Shown: piece by piece, positions 29,271 to 39,570 of the stretch | Layout: every line of letters begins with the position of its first letter | Numbering within the stretch: the first letter of the stretch is position 1 | Origin: JANJWP01 sp964482035 | GTDB taxonomy: Bacteria > Patescibacteriota > Gracilibacteria > BD1-5 > UBA2023 | Assembly: GCA_964482035.1 (NCBI GenBank) | Contig: CAYZVC010000003.1 | Coordinates: forward strand, 1-64,000 | Direction of reading: 5' to 3' | Length of the DNA: 64,000 nucleotides | Translations under genes and position numbers: made by a program | Notes under the pieces: generated by a model | What the model saw: the letters and a program-made list of their open reading frames with translations, nothing else | The model's database searches: none | What the model was told of the DNA's origin: nothing

Positions 29271-29621
29271 ATGAAGAGTCCGTTCTACCACGATTCCATT
29301 CTCCAAGCCTGTTCGAAACGCCACCTCACGGTCGACGAAATTTTCGAAATGGTCAAAGAAAGCCATCCGCGTGCCGGATTTTCGACCATTTACCGCAACG
29401 TCGAGGAGCTCAGCGAAAAAGGCGAACTCCGCAAACTTACCGGCATCGGATCGAAAGCGCTTTTCGAACGCCGCATGGATTCACACGTGGCGCACTTCGT
29501 CGACAAAAAAACGGGGAAGGTCTACGACCTCCCCCTTCCGGAATCCCTGATTTTGGAACATCTGCCCAAAGGCTTCGTCTCCGAAAACGTCGACGTCCGC
29601 ATCTACGGAACCGCCGCGTAG
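29271..29621 (+). CDS. Short Fur-family metal/peroxide regulator
   Basis: 116 residues, ATG 29271 to TAG. Winged helix with the Fur recognition pattern: HLTVDEIFEMVKESHP and GFSTIYRNVEELSEKGELRKL. The dimer half has HVAHFVDKKTGKVYDLP where Fur normally has HHHxxCxxCG, so the structural zinc cysteines are missing; the His and Asp left (MDSHVAHF) may still bind a regulatory metal. Divergent from dps with twin palindromes between them, so it likely represses dps and itself in response to iron, manganese or peroxide. Confidence 0.85.
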   Translation: MKSPFYHDSILQACSKRHLTVDEIFEMVKESHPRAGFSTIYRNVEELSEKGELRKLTGIGSKALFERRMDSHVAHFVDKKTGKVYDLPLPESLILEHLPKGFVSENVDVRIYGTAA

Positions 29622-29624
29622 CGG

Positions 29625-29963
29625 TTATTTCCGATGCGGAACGGGCGGCGGAACCGGATCCGATGCCGCTCCAAGCGAAGCCGTACAGGCATCGAGAACT
29701 CCGTCGATATGGGCGAACGCCTTTTTCAAATCCTCGTCGGTATGTCCGACGAGTCCGCGGGCGTTGGAGGTCGCGCGGAAGCACTCCATACAAGCGGAAT
29801 ACCTGTTCGCGTAATCCTCCGCGGTCCTGAGCGCTTCGCCTTCGCACAAAGGAGCGCCGTTGATTCCGGCACCCAAAGCGGCGCGGCAATCCTTAATTTT
29901 CATGGCGACGTCTTCGGCCGTGGGAGCGGTCAGGGAGTACTTGTATCGGGCGAATTCCGGCAT
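29625..29963 (-). CDS. Small protein of unknown function
   Basis: 112 residues, ATG 29963 to TAA, convergent with the fur-like gene (3 bases apart). Four Cys (IKDCRAA, PLCEGE, YSACMECF) in a helical protein with a Pro-rich end (DPVPPPVPHRK). A longer frame to 30107 runs through the ackA terminator and is not preferred. No family recognised. Confidence 0.55.
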   Translation of the reverse strand: MPEFARYKYSLTAPTAEDVAMKIKDCRAALGAGINGAPLCEGEALRTAEDYANRYSACMECFRATSNARGLVGHTDEDLKKAFAHIDGVLDACTASLGAASDPVPPPVPHRK

Positions 29964-30036
29964 ATCCTCTGCGAATAGGTATGGACTATTCGCAGATAGT
30001 ACGCATAAAATTTGAAAACAAAGTTTTTTGCAAAAG

Positions 30037-30064
30037 AAAACCCCCTCCGGAGAGGGGGTTTTTG
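30037..30064. terminator. Terminator of ackA
   Basis: CCCCCTC-CGGA-GAGGGGG flanked by AAAA and TTTT; on the minus strand it follows the ackA stop by about 18 bases. Confidence 0.85.
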
Positions 30065-30081
30065 AATCCGTCGTCCGCCTT

Positions 30082-31263
30082 TTATGCAAAAGCGAGACGA
30101 TCGGCATGTCGGGCGATGACGCCCTCTTCGTCGGTGGGAATGACGCAGACCGTGAGCGAACTCGACGGATAGCTCACGCAAACCGCGTTCGCTTCGTTCA
30201 GCTTCGGATCGAGGCGGAGACCGAGCCATTCGAGCTTCGAACAGACCAAATCCCGCACGAGCGCGCTGTTTTCCCCGATGCCGGCGGTGAAGACGATGCC
30301 TTCGATGCCGCGCATCGCCTGCGCCATCTTCATCACCTGTTCGGCGATGCGTTCGGCGAAGTGTTCCAGAGCGCGGACGGCGCCCTCGTGTCCTTCGGAC
30401 GCGGCTTTTTCAAGGTCGCGGACGTCGGAAGACAGTTCGGAAACCCCGAGCAGGCCGCTCTTCTTGTAGAGGAGGTCGGAGAGCTCCGCCGGACTCATGC
30501 CTTCCTCCTGGAGGAGGTAGAGCAGTACGCCCGGATCGATGTTCCCACAGCGCGTCCCCATCGGTACGCCTTCGAGAGCCGTGAAGCCCATCGAAGACGA
30601 CACGCCTTTGCCGTCTTGCACCGCGCATACCGAGGAACCGTTGCCGAGATGGCAGACGACGACCTTGGAACGCTTCTGGTGCCCGAAGGCTTCGGCGAAT
30701 TTCGACGAAACGTATTCGTACGAGAGCCCGTGGAAGCCGTACGCCATGACGCCCTTCTCAGTGAGACGGTGCGGAATGGAGTACCGGCGGGTTTCGAGCG
30801 GACGTCCCGCATGGAACGCCGTATCGAAACACGCCACCTGAACTACGCCCGGAAGGGCTTCTTCGCACGCTTTCACGCCGGCCAGATTGTAAGGCTGGTG
30901 GAGCGGGGCGAGCGGAGAAAGGGAGTGCAGTTTCTCCAGAACTTCGGCACCCAGTACGACGGGGGTTTCGAACGAGAGTCCGCCATGGACCACCCGGTGC
31001 CCCACCGCGTCGATACGGACGCCGAGTTCCTCGAGTTTCGAGACGAAGAACTTCACGCAGTCCCCGTACGAGGGGGTTTCCGAAACCGACGGTACCGAGC
31101 CTTCGGACAGAAGGATGCCTTCCCCGTCGGTGAATCGGTGCGAACAAGAATCGGACCCCACGCGTTCGAACGCGCCTTTGTAGAGGCGGTTGCCGCTTTC
31201 GAATACGCCGAGTTTCACGGATGAAGACCCGGAATTTACGACCAGTATGTGTTTTTGACTCAA
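30082..31263 (-). CDS. ackA: Acetate kinase
   Basis: 393 residues, TTG start at 31263 with AAAAAGGAG 8 bases upstream, TAA end. ASKHA-fold motifs: LVVNSGSSSVKL, GHRVVHGG, CFDTAFHA, YGFHGLSYEYV, VVCHLGNGSSVCAV, MGFTALEGVPMGTRCGNIDP and VFTAGIGENSA. Makes ATP and acetate from acetyl phosphate, the last step of fermentative energy gain and a common pathway in CPR cells. No TGA codons, consistent with high expression. Confidence 0.97.
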   Translation of the reverse strand: MSQKHILVVNSGSSSVKLGVFESGNRLYKGAFERVGSDSCSHRFTDGEGILLSEGSVPSVSETPSYGDCVKFFVSKLEELGVRIDAVGHRVVHGGLSFETPVVLGAEVLEKLHSLSPLAPLHQPYNLAGVKACEEALPGVVQVACFDTAFHAGRPLETRRYSIPHRLTEKGVMAYGFHGLSYEYVSSKFAEAFGHQKRSKVVVCHLGNGSSVCAVQDGKGVSSSMGFTALEGVPMGTRCGNIDPGVLLYLLQEEGMSPAELSDLLYKKSGLLGVSELSSDVRDLEKAASEGHEGAVRALEHFAERIAEQVMKMAQAMRGIEGIVFTAGIGENSALVRDLVCSKLEWLGLRLDPKLNEANAVCVSYPSSSLTVCVIPTDEEGVIARHADRLAFA

Positions 31264-31304
31264 TTAATTGCTCCTTTTTGCGAATGGAAAATTTTGGTAC
31301 GCGG

Positions 31305-31332
31305 ACAATACCTACGAATGAGGTTTTGTCAA
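31305..31332 (-). promoter_or_regulatory. ackA promoter
   Basis: On the minus strand TTGACA (31332-31327), a 16-base spacer, then TATTGT (31310-31305), followed by the SD-containing leader. Confidence 0.75.
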
Positions 31333-31363
31333 AGCGCGCCGGGGGCGGAACGTTGAACTTCCG

Positions 31364-34228
31364 CTACGAAACGGTTTCCTCCGAAAGCCTGTCGGCGATG
31401 GCTTCGTGGGTGACCGGACGGGAAAAATAATACCCCTGAACGTGGTCGCAACCCATATTGCGGAGCATCGTGAGCTGGCTTTCGTCCTCAACGCCTTCCG
31501 CTACGACCTTGAGGCCGAGATTATGGGCGAGATCGATGATGCTTTTGACTATGACCACGTCGTCCGGATCGGTAGTGATGTCGTTGACGAACGATCGGTC
31601 GATCTTCAATTTTCCAACCGAAAAACGCTTAAGGTAATTCAAGCTCGAGTATCACGTTCCGAAATCGTCGATGGAAACCTCGAAACCGATCTCCGCAAGT
31701 TTTTCAAGAGTGGCTACCGCTTCCTCGACGTCCTCTACGAGCATGCTTTCCGTAATCTCCAATCCGATTTTCCTGGGGTCGGTTCCCGTTTCCTTTAAAA
31801 TCCGTGAAACGTCTTCGACCAAAGTCTTAAGACGGAATTGCCGGGCGGAGAGGTTGATGGCGACTCTCGGGACTTCGATGCCTTTGGATTCCCATTCCGC
31901 AATTTTCGAACACGTTTCGCGTATCACCCATTCCCCAATCGGTACGATGAGGCCGGAGTCTTCGGCGATAGGCACGAATTTCATGGGCGAAACGGAGCCG
32001 AGTTTGGGGTGGTTCCATCGGAGAAGGGCTTCCATTCCGATGGTTTTTCCGGTTTTGACGTTGACGATCGGCTGGTAAAGGAGTGAGGTTTCCTTTCGTT
32101 CAAGGGCTCCGTGAAGCGCGTTGGCTATAGCCTGGTGTTCTACGGAGGACTCGTGCATGTCCTGCGAGAAGAAGCGGTACGAATTGCGTCCGGAATTTTT
32201 CACGCGGTACATGGCGGTATCGGCGTATTTCAGGATGGTGTCGGCGTCGCGTCCGTCTTTCGGATACGAAGCCATGCCGATGGAAGCCCCGATGTGGAGC
32301 TCGTGGCCGAATACCTCGAAAGGTTCCGTAAGGGCGGACAGGAGTTTTTCCGCAACCACCGAAGCCTGGGACGGATCCGCCAATCCTTGGAGGACGATGA
32401 GGAACTCGTCGCCCCCCTGACGCGCGACGGTATCGCCGGCCCGTACGACTTTGGACATGCGCGCCGCAGCGTCCTGAAGCAAGACGTCGCCGACGTCGTG
32501 TCACAGGGAATCGTTGACGGTCTTGAATTGGTCGAGGTCGATGAACATGAGCACGACGCTGCCTCCGTTGCGGTCGGCGTTCGCGAACGCTTGCCCCAAC
32601 CTGTCCATGAGGAGGTTGCGGTTGGGCAATCACGTCAGTTCGTCGTGCGTCGCCATTTGGACGATCCTCTCTATGGCGGTTTTCCTCTCGGTTATGTCGC
32701 TGATGATCTGGAGGATTCCGTCGGTTCCGCCGAGATTGATGGGCGAAGCGGAAACTTCGACGAGACGGACCGCGCCGGTGGCGGTCCGATGGCTGGTTTC
32801 GAAGCGGTCCAAAAGTCCATGGCGTATGAGCGCGAGCCTCTCTTGTACGGTTTCGTATTCCGCTTCGTTGATTTGCATAATGTTCATCGAACGCAGAACG
32901 TCGGCGTCGTGGCCGTAATACTTCACCGCCTCGTCGTTCGCATCGAGTATGTTCCCGCTCAGGGGATCTACCAAAAGCATGGGAACCTTGCTGTCCTTAA
33001 AAAGGGCGCGGTAGCGTTTTTCGCTCTCGAGAAGTTTCGACGAACTAATTTTCAAAGCTTCCAACGCAGCCACCATACTCCCGCGCCCATGGATGGACAT
33101 CCAGAAGAAGAGCGCCAGCGCGAACGAAGTCAGCGTACCGAAAGCCAGGATGAACGGAGGGCGCTCGGAATGGACGAGGTCTTCCATCTGGGGTCGCGGA
33201 TAGGTAACGACCGTCCACTCCCGATTGAAAACTTTCAAAACCCGTTCGTCCGAAATACCGAACTTCAGGTTTTCGTGCAAAGCCTCTTCCGAGGAGTCGT
33301 AAATCATGGCGGAGGCATCGTTCGAAGCGCCTTCGAAGACCTCGATTCCCAAATTCCGGCCGCGCTTTTCGATCGCGTCGTCCATGAGATCCTTTATGAA
33401 GAAACTGAGTGCCACCCAGCCGACGACGTTCCTTCTCCGTTCCTCCAACTGTTGCCTCGGAAGTTTCTTTCCGTAAATCGGAAGGTACATGATCACCCCC
33501 CGTTCGAGTTTTCCTGAAGAGTTTTGGGCCAAGGGCAACGCTTGGGTAATCTGCGGCATGTTGAAATCGCGGGCGCGCTCCATCGTGCTCTTGCGCTCGA
33601 GATTGGAAAAATTATCGAAGCCGACGACCCTGGAATTGCCTTCCGTAGCAGGGGAAATCATTACCACGGGAGCATGTTCGGAAACGCCTGTCGAAAACCG
33701 GGAACCGTAGTCGGGAAGGTTTCGGTACTTTTGGGATTTCAGATGGTCTTCGACTTCTTCTTGGGGAACGTAATACGAAAGGCTGACTCCCAAGATTTCA
33801 GGATGGCTTTCGGAAAGCATGAGGGACGAAACGTACTGCGAGAAATCTTCCGGACTTACGTAGTCCGAGGCTTCGAAAATTCCACGAACGCCCACGAGGA
33901 GATGTTCGTACCTCTTCAATTCTCACGATATCGCGTTCTCGATTTCCACGGCATGGGCGGTCACCTGTAAGGAGAAATCCTTTTCCAGTGCCTCCTTTTC
34001 GTTCTTCCAAAGCTGCGCCGTGGTCGCGAGAGAGGCGGCGAGAACGGCGTGGGGGAGGAATTTTCCGGCTTTCGAGGCGATCAAGGCGTCGCCCAGGTTG
34101 ACTATTTTGAGCGCGGCGTTACGAAAACGCTCCATCAAAACCGAGGCCTTGAGGGAAGTTTTCAGTTTCGAAACAATACCGGACGATTCCCGGTCTTGCG
34201 TTTCGTTTGATTCCTTGCCATTTCTCAT
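31364..34228 (-). CDS. CHASE-PAS-GGDEF-EAL c-di-GMP protein
   Basis: 954 residues from ATG 34228 to TAG. An N-terminal membrane segment, a periplasmic CHASE domain (GVRGIFEASDYVSPEDF, HPEILGVSLSYYVP), a second membrane segment (PFILAFGTLTSFALALFFW), PAS (SKVPMLLVDPLSGNILDANDEA), GGDEF and EAL. Three TGA codons fall on invariant glycines: LT-G-LPNR (32630), SL-G-HDVGD (32501) and DFGT-G-YSSL (31652). GGDEF reads RQGGDEF and EAL reads GMEALLRW with the later EITESML, IDDF and EGVED motifs, so both halves may be active. It would sense an outside signal and set c-di-GMP levels. Confidence 0.95.
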
Positions 34229-34248
34229 ACGTATTTCATATACTAAAA

Positions 34249-34276
34249 ATGACGCCGTTGTAAAGGCGTCATCATG
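34249..34276. terminator. Hairpin between M16-like and c-di-GMP genes
   Basis: GACGCC and GGCGTC arms (TGACGCC-GTTGTAAA-GGCGTCA) between two minus-strand genes, weak T run; possible attenuator or terminator. Confidence 0.4.
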
Positions 34277-34290
34277 GGAAAAATAAGAAT

Positions 34291-35352
34291 TTATCCTCCT
34301 ATTCCCCAAAATAGGGAAACCCGGACTGTGGCACGGTCGAAGCGTTCGGCGAAATCCGCGTACGGATACGAAGCGATGGCCGCAAGGGCGTCTTGGGGCG
34401 GAATTCCGAGAACCGGATACGAACCGTAGAGGAGCTGGTCGACGAAAATGGCGTTTTGGAACGCGAGCGAATCCCGGGTTTTGAGAAACTCCTTTTCGGA
34501 AGGCTTTTTCGGGAGTGTGGGAAGCTTCTTGGAAGTGTCGGAAGTTATCAGGTGAATTCCGGAAACGGCGAAACCGTCTTCGAAATAGTCTTCGACGACG
34601 GGGTCGTAGGTCCGACCGGTATCGCGGAAGTCGATGTCCATGCGGATTCGGACGTGTTGCAGGAAGAGCGCGTGGAAAGCGAAATCACGGGCGTCCTCGA
34701 CGATGGACGGCAATACGAGGACGTAGTCCATTCCCGGATCGGGATCGCCGAGACCGTATTCTCCGTCGTCTTCGGGCTTGTCGGCAAGTTCCTCTTTAAG
34801 GGTGGGGAAAACGAGGTCGGGGTGGGGCGACGGGAGCCATGAGGCACGCCGTGTCGCCGCCTCCGAAATCCCCATTTGCGTTTTTTCCAGGTCCCCCACT
34901 GCCAAAAGCCGGGCGGCGGAGAAGTCGAGCGAAGCCCAGATGGCGTCTTCGTCCTTGCCGGAATGTTCGAAACCGTTGGCTTCCGAAAACGCGGAGCGGA
35001 ATCGGTCGAGCGCCCGGTCGAAAGAATCGCCGCCGCCTTCTTCGAGTTCGCGGGCGAAGCGTTCGCGTTCTTCGAACGACATTTTCGGAAGCGGCTTCGT
35101 AAAGAGTTCGGCGAGTGCGGACTCCAGTTCCTCGAAACGCGCCGGCGGTATGGTGAATTCGAGGCGGATTCCCGACCAGAACGTCATGCCGTTGTGCCGG
35201 ACGGTTTCGTCTTCGAGCGCGGCGATTTTTGGGTCGAGAAAAATCCGATGTTCGACCGAATGCGCGAGTTCTTGCGAAGTGCCCAGAGGAACGGGTATCC
35301 AAACCCAGACGTGGAGGGCGGAGAGGGGTTTATCTATGAAGAAGGAGTGCAT
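34291..35352 (-). CDS. M16-like zinc protease homologue
   Basis: 353 residues, ATG 35352 to TAA. The N-terminus has ELAHSVEHRIF, the inverted zinc motif HxxEH of the M16 (pitrilysin) family, 27-40 residues in, and FWSGIRLEFTIPPARFEELESAL in the place of the following strand and helix. The rest is an alpha/beta domain with long acidic stretches (DKPEDDGEYGLGDPDPG) and an end like YPYADFAERFDRATVRVSL. M16 enzymes are about 400-450 residues per half, so this is a short single half. No signal peptide seen. It shares an upstream palindrome with the divergent efflux operon. Confidence 0.6.
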   Translation of the reverse strand: MHSFFIDKPLSALHVWVWIPVPLGTSQELAHSVEHRIFLDPKIAALEDETVRHNGMTFWSGIRLEFTIPPARFEELESALAELFTKPLPKMSFEERERFARELEEGGGDSFDRALDRFRSAFSEANGFEHSGKDEDAIWASLDFSAARLLAVGDLEKTQMGISEAATRRASWLPSPHPDLVFPTLKEELADKPEDDGEYGLGDPDPGMDYVLVLPSIVEDARDFAFHALFLQHVRIRMDIDFRDTGRTYDPVVEDYFEDGFAVSGIHLITSDTSKKLPTLPKKPSEKEFLKTRDSLAFQNAIFVDQLLYGSYPVLGIPPQDALAAIASYPYADFAERFDRATVRVSLFWGIGG

Positions 35353-35400
35353 GGGGAACAGTATGTCGAAACTTGACCTATTTTCAATTTCCCATATTCT

Positions 35401-35418
35401 ACCTACCGTTTGGTAGGT
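35401..35418. promoter_or_regulatory. Palindromic operator, likely for the TetR regulator
   Basis: Perfect inverted repeat ACCTACC-GTTT-GGTAGGT between the divergent M16-like and RND genes, followed by TATAGA, a likely -10. The TetR-family gene inside the same operon is the natural ligand. Confidence 0.65.
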
Positions 35419-35462
35419 TAGTATAGAAACGCGTCCAATGGCGCGTGGAACCATATTCGAAA

Positions 35463-38400
35463 ATGCTCGAAAGATTCGCGAAATACTTTCTCGACAACCG
35501 AAAAATCACGCTCGTCGCCATTACGGCGATAGCGTTTTTCGGTACGTTGTCGTACGTTCTCCTTCCCAAGCAGTACAACCCCTCGATCGTCGCTCCGGCG
35601 TTCGAGATTTCGCTTCCGGTGCGGGGTTATTCCAGCGCCGACGCGAGCCGTTTCGTCGTCCAGGAAATCGAAAACCGCCTCGCGGAACTCGAAGGCATCG
35701 ACGATCTTTACGGCTACGCCGGCGACGAACGCGCCTCGGTCATGGCGAGCTTCAAAGTAGGAACCGACGCCGAAAAAGCCAAAGCCCGCCTCTACGACAA
35801 ACTCTCGTCCAACTACGCGCTCCGCCCGTACGGAGTCGAGGCCATGGACATCCGCTCCATCGACCCCGAAGACCTTCCGCAGGTCTCCTTCGCCGTCCGC
35901 TACACCGGAACCGGGCTGACGATGACCGAAGCCGGAATCTACGTCCGCGCGGTTGCGAATTCGCTTCGTGACCAAGTGAAAAGCGTAGCAAAAACTTCGA
36001 CCCTCGACGTCGTGGGCGGATACCCCAACCAACTCACCGTCGAAGTCGACCCCGACAAGGCACGCGGCATGGGAACGGAAGTCTCCGAAATCGTGGGCGC
36101 GCTCAAATCCCGCGTGGGATACCGTGCCGTAGGTTCGCTCTCCGATGGGAAATCCTCGACGCTCGTCGCGCTCGACGGAGGAGGAACGAGTGAGGAAAGC
36201 CTGAAAAACCTCGTAGTCGGATACGCGGGCGGAACCCCGGTCTACCTCCGCGACGTCGCCAAAATCGTACGCGGACCTTCCGAAGCGACAGAGTTCGCGT
36301 TCTATTCCGATAAGAACGGAACCTTCCCTTCCGCGTTTTTCGGAGTCTCAAAAGCTAAGGGATCGAATGCCGTCACCGTCGTGGAAGACGTCGTGAAGGT
36401 TATCGACGAAGCCAAGAAAACGCTTCCCGGCGACGTATCGGTAGAAACGGTCGCCAACGAAGGCGAAACCGCCCGTCACGCTACCAACGAACTCCTCTTC
36501 CACCTCTTCGTGAGCATCGCGATCGTCTTCGGCGTGCTCGTGCTGTTCCTCGGGCTCCGCAACGCGGCCAACGCGGCGTTCTGCATCCCGATGGTCCTCG
36601 GCATCGTCTTCGTGGTGGCGTTCGTGTTCGGGCTCGACATCAACCGCATCACGCTCTTCGCGCTCATCCTTTCGCTCGGCATCCTCGTCGACGACTCCAT
36701 CGTCGTGGTCGAAAACAACGCGCGCCACCTCGCTGACCGCGTTCGCGACGGCCGTACCAAAAAGCAGGCCATCCTCGACAGCGTGCGCGAAGTGGGCGTC
36801 TCAATCGTGCTTTCCACCATCACGCGCATCATGTCGTTTCTCGGCATGTTCGCGGTCACGGGAATGATGGGCGACTATATGAAGCCCATTCCGGTCTTCG
36901 CCGCCATCGCGCTTACGGCATCGCTCTTCGTGGCGTTCAGCATCAACCCGTTCATGGCCCACGCCCTCGACCGCGGACACGGCCACCACGAAGAAAAGGA
37001 CGCGCCCATTCTCGCCCACTACGCGAACTTCCTCAGAAAATTCATCGGTTCCGGAAAGAAAGAAAAAGCCGCCCGAAGATGGCTGAAACCGGCGTTTTGG
37101 ATTTCGCTCTTGCTCGTGGTTTCCCTCCCCATAGCCATGGACGTTTTCCGCGCACGCATGCTGCCCAAGGCCGACAAAGAACAGGCGTACCTCTGGATCG
37201 ACCTCCCGCGCAACGCCAAGGCGGCAGAAAGCGAAAAAGCTGCGGTACTCGCGGCGGACATCCTTCTCGATCGCAAAAACGAGCTCCCCGAAGACCTCCG
37301 CGTCGCCACTTCGGTGTCCGACACTTCCGGGGAACGCTTCCTCCCCGATTTCGCGAACCTCTTCCGGGGGTCGCAGAACCGCCGTCTGGAAAACCAGTCG
37401 AGCCTGCGGGTGAGCCTTTCGGAAGAACGGGAGATTTCGTCCGAAGAATACGTCATCCGCGTCCGTCCGATACTCCGCGACCGGTTCCTCGAAAAATACC
37501 CGGACGCCAAAATCCGCCTCCTCGAAGATCCGCCGGGGCCGCCCACCATGGCGACCTTCCACGTCAAACTCAAGGGCGAAGAAGGACTCCCAACTCAGTC
37601 GCTCGTACGCTTCGCCGAATCGGTGCAGGGCGTCGTGAAATCCATAGCCGTCGAGAGGGGAATCGAAGATTTGGAAAACAGCCTATCCTCGGCACAACCC
37701 AAACTGCGGGTGAAGCTGGATAACGAAAAAATGGCGCAGCGCGGCGTAGATACGGCAAGCGTCGAAGCCGCGCTCGCTTCGGTCTTCTCGGAAAACGGCG
37801 TCGGCATGCTCGAAACCTCGGGCAAGTCGCCGGAAGCCGAAAACGTGGTCGTGACCGTCGCGCGGAAATACCGCGAAAACCCGTCGGCCATCGGCGCCGT
37901 CACCGTGAAGAACCGAATGGGACAAACCGTCCGCATCGACGAAATCGCCACGGTCGAACCCGACTACGCCTGACCGGAATATCACACCGAAGCCCGCTCG
38001 CCCACCGTGCACCTCTACGCGGAAATCGGAGACAATTCGGTCGTCTACCCGGTACTCGCCCTCTACGGCGAATTCGAAAAACCGGCCTTCGCCGCCAAGT
38101 ACGAAAAAGTCGGCTCCGGCCCGTACGGAATCGACTTCGTCGGAAAGGAAGACGGCAAGAAGTACCGTCTCGAATGGGGCGGAGAATGGGAACTCACCAT
38201 GGATACGTTCCGTGACATGGGCCTCGCCATGATCCTCTCGCTCCTCGCCATCTACTTCCTCGTCGTGGGCGAATTCAAAAGTTTCCGCGTAGGATGAATC
38301 GTCATGATGACGTTCCTCTTCTCGTTCTTCGGAATCTTCCCGGGATTCTCGCTCCTCAACCTGACTTCGGGAATCTACTTCACGGCCACGGCCATGATCG

Positions 38401-38756
38401 GCGCCATCGCCCTTTGAGGAATCGTCGTCGGGAACGCCATCATCATGCTCGAATACGTGACGCAGCTGCGCGAATCGGGCTCGAGCTGGGAAGACGCGGT
38501 GGTAGAGGGTTCGAAAAAACGCTTCGTCCCCGTACTCCTCACGAGCCTCGCTGCCGTTCTCGGTTCCATCGTCATCGCTGCCGACCCGGTATGGAGCGGA
38601 CTCGCCTGGGCCATCGCGTTCGGTCTCTCCGCGAGTGCCCTCCTCACGCTCTTCCTCGTCCCGGTCTTCTTCTACGACCTGAAACTTCGGGAGAAGGAGG
38701 TTTCGGATACGGAGGTTTCGGATACGGAGGTTTCGGATACGGAGGTTTCGGATTAG
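35463..38756 (+). CDS. RND-family efflux transporter
   Basis: 1097 residues, ATG 35463 (a GTG at 35445 would add 6) to TAG. Twelve-helix RND layout: first helix KITLVAITAIAFFGTLSYVLL, large periplasmic loop, helices 2-6 with LFVSIAIVFGVLVLFLGLR, LSLGILVDDSIVVVENNARHL carrying the proton-relay Asp pair, second loop, then AMILSLLAIYFLVVGEF and IGAIALGGIVVGNAIIMLEYV, where TGA (38415) is the Gly before GIVV. TGA at 37971 and 38295 is also Gly. It pumps small molecules together with the HlyD-like partner downstream. The C-terminus ends in four VSDTE repeats. Confidence 0.95.
38696..38753 (+). repeat. Tandem 15-bp repeat at the end of the RND gene
   Basis: GGAGGTTTCGGATAC occurs three times in a row plus a partial fourth, coding EVSDT units. 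Being a multiple of three, copy-number change would keep the frame. Confidence 0.9.
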
Positions 38757-38777
38757 GAGGACGCGAAGAATTGTCGA

Positions 38778-38965
38778 GACTTGAGGATGGGGAGCCGGAA
38801 CCGGGCGATTTCTAAGGCCGATAGCCCATGCCCGGTTTGCGGATGCCGGATTCGTCCCGCCTCCTGTCGGTTCCGAATGTCGGCGGTCCAAACCCGGCAT
38901 CCGCAACCTTCGAACCCAGCCGAGGCCTTGGCATGAGCCGGGGACAGCTCCCCATCCTCCAAGTC
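38778..38965. repeat. Nested inverted repeat element
   Basis: Outer arms GACTTGAGGATGGGGAGC (38778-38795) and GCTCCCCATCCTCCAAGTC (38947-38965) pair with one bulge; inner arms GGTTTGCGGATGCCGG (about 38834-38849) and CCGGCATCCGCAACC (38894-38908) pair as well. It fills most of the 236-base gap between the RND and TetR genes. Confidence 0.7.
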
Positions 38966-38992
38966 CCGCCACTACCATTCACGATTATCCCC

Positions 38993-39514
38993 ATGTCCTC
39001 CAAATCCGAAATCCTCCGCAAAATCGAAGACCTCTTCTACCAGAAGTCGTTTTCCGACCTTTCGATGGACGAAATCGCCCTCGCCCTCGGCATGAAGAAG
39101 GCCTCGCTTTACTACCACTTCCCTTCCAAGGAAGCGATGTTCACCGAGATTCTTTCCGATTCGTTCGACCGCTACCGCGAAACCGTTCTCGAAAGTCTCT
39201 CGCTCGAACCTTCCGCGCTCGTGCGGACGTTCGTCGAGTCTTCTTCCGAAAACCGCAACCTCTTCTCGGTCGCTTCACAGAAGGGCTATTGCAAAATCGA
39301 TTCGGTCAAGGAAAAGATCGCTTCGCTCAAAGCCTCGCTATCAAGCGAATGTTCCAAAACGCTCGCCGAACGGTTCGGATGGTCATCCGTAAAAACCGAT
39401 CTCTTCCTCGCTCTCGCGGACTCGCTCGCCCAAAAGCGCTGCGGCGGCGGATGCGAAGATCCGCTTCCGAAGGAAGTCGTAGAAGAAACGGTCGTCCTGT
39501 TTTTCTCGAAATAA
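38993..39514 (+). CDS. TetR-family repressor
   Basis: 173 residues, ATG 38993 to TAA. The helix-turn-helix is clear in the first 50 residues: KIEDLFYQKSFSDLSMDEIA, LALGMKKASLYYHFPSKEAMF. The helical ligand domain has several Cys (CKID, ECSK, CGGGCEDP), which could sense thiol-reactive compounds or metals. It lies between the pump gene and its adaptor gene, so it likely controls the operon through the palindrome at 35401. Confidence 0.92.
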   Translation: MSSKSEILRKIEDLFYQKSFSDLSMDEIALALGMKKASLYYHFPSKEAMFTEILSDSFDRYRETVLESLSLEPSALVRTFVESSSENRNLFSVASQKGYCKIDSVKEKIASLKASLSSECSKTLAERFGWSSVKTDLFLALADSLAQKRCGGGCEDPLPKEVVEETVVLFFSK

Positions 39515-39570
39515 CGGCACTCGACGTTTCGCGAATCCGCGATGTCCGACCAATTACCCACACGCATCCC

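Noticed and set aside
29222..29830. Larger frame overlapping the fur-like gene
   Set aside because: It is in another frame across a clear Fur-type winged-helix gene and is Arg/Pro-rich shadow sequence.
38696..38753. CRISPR-like repeat array
   Set aside because: The units are directly tandem 15-mers without spacers and code for protein. No CRISPR array or cas gene was seen anywhere in the window.
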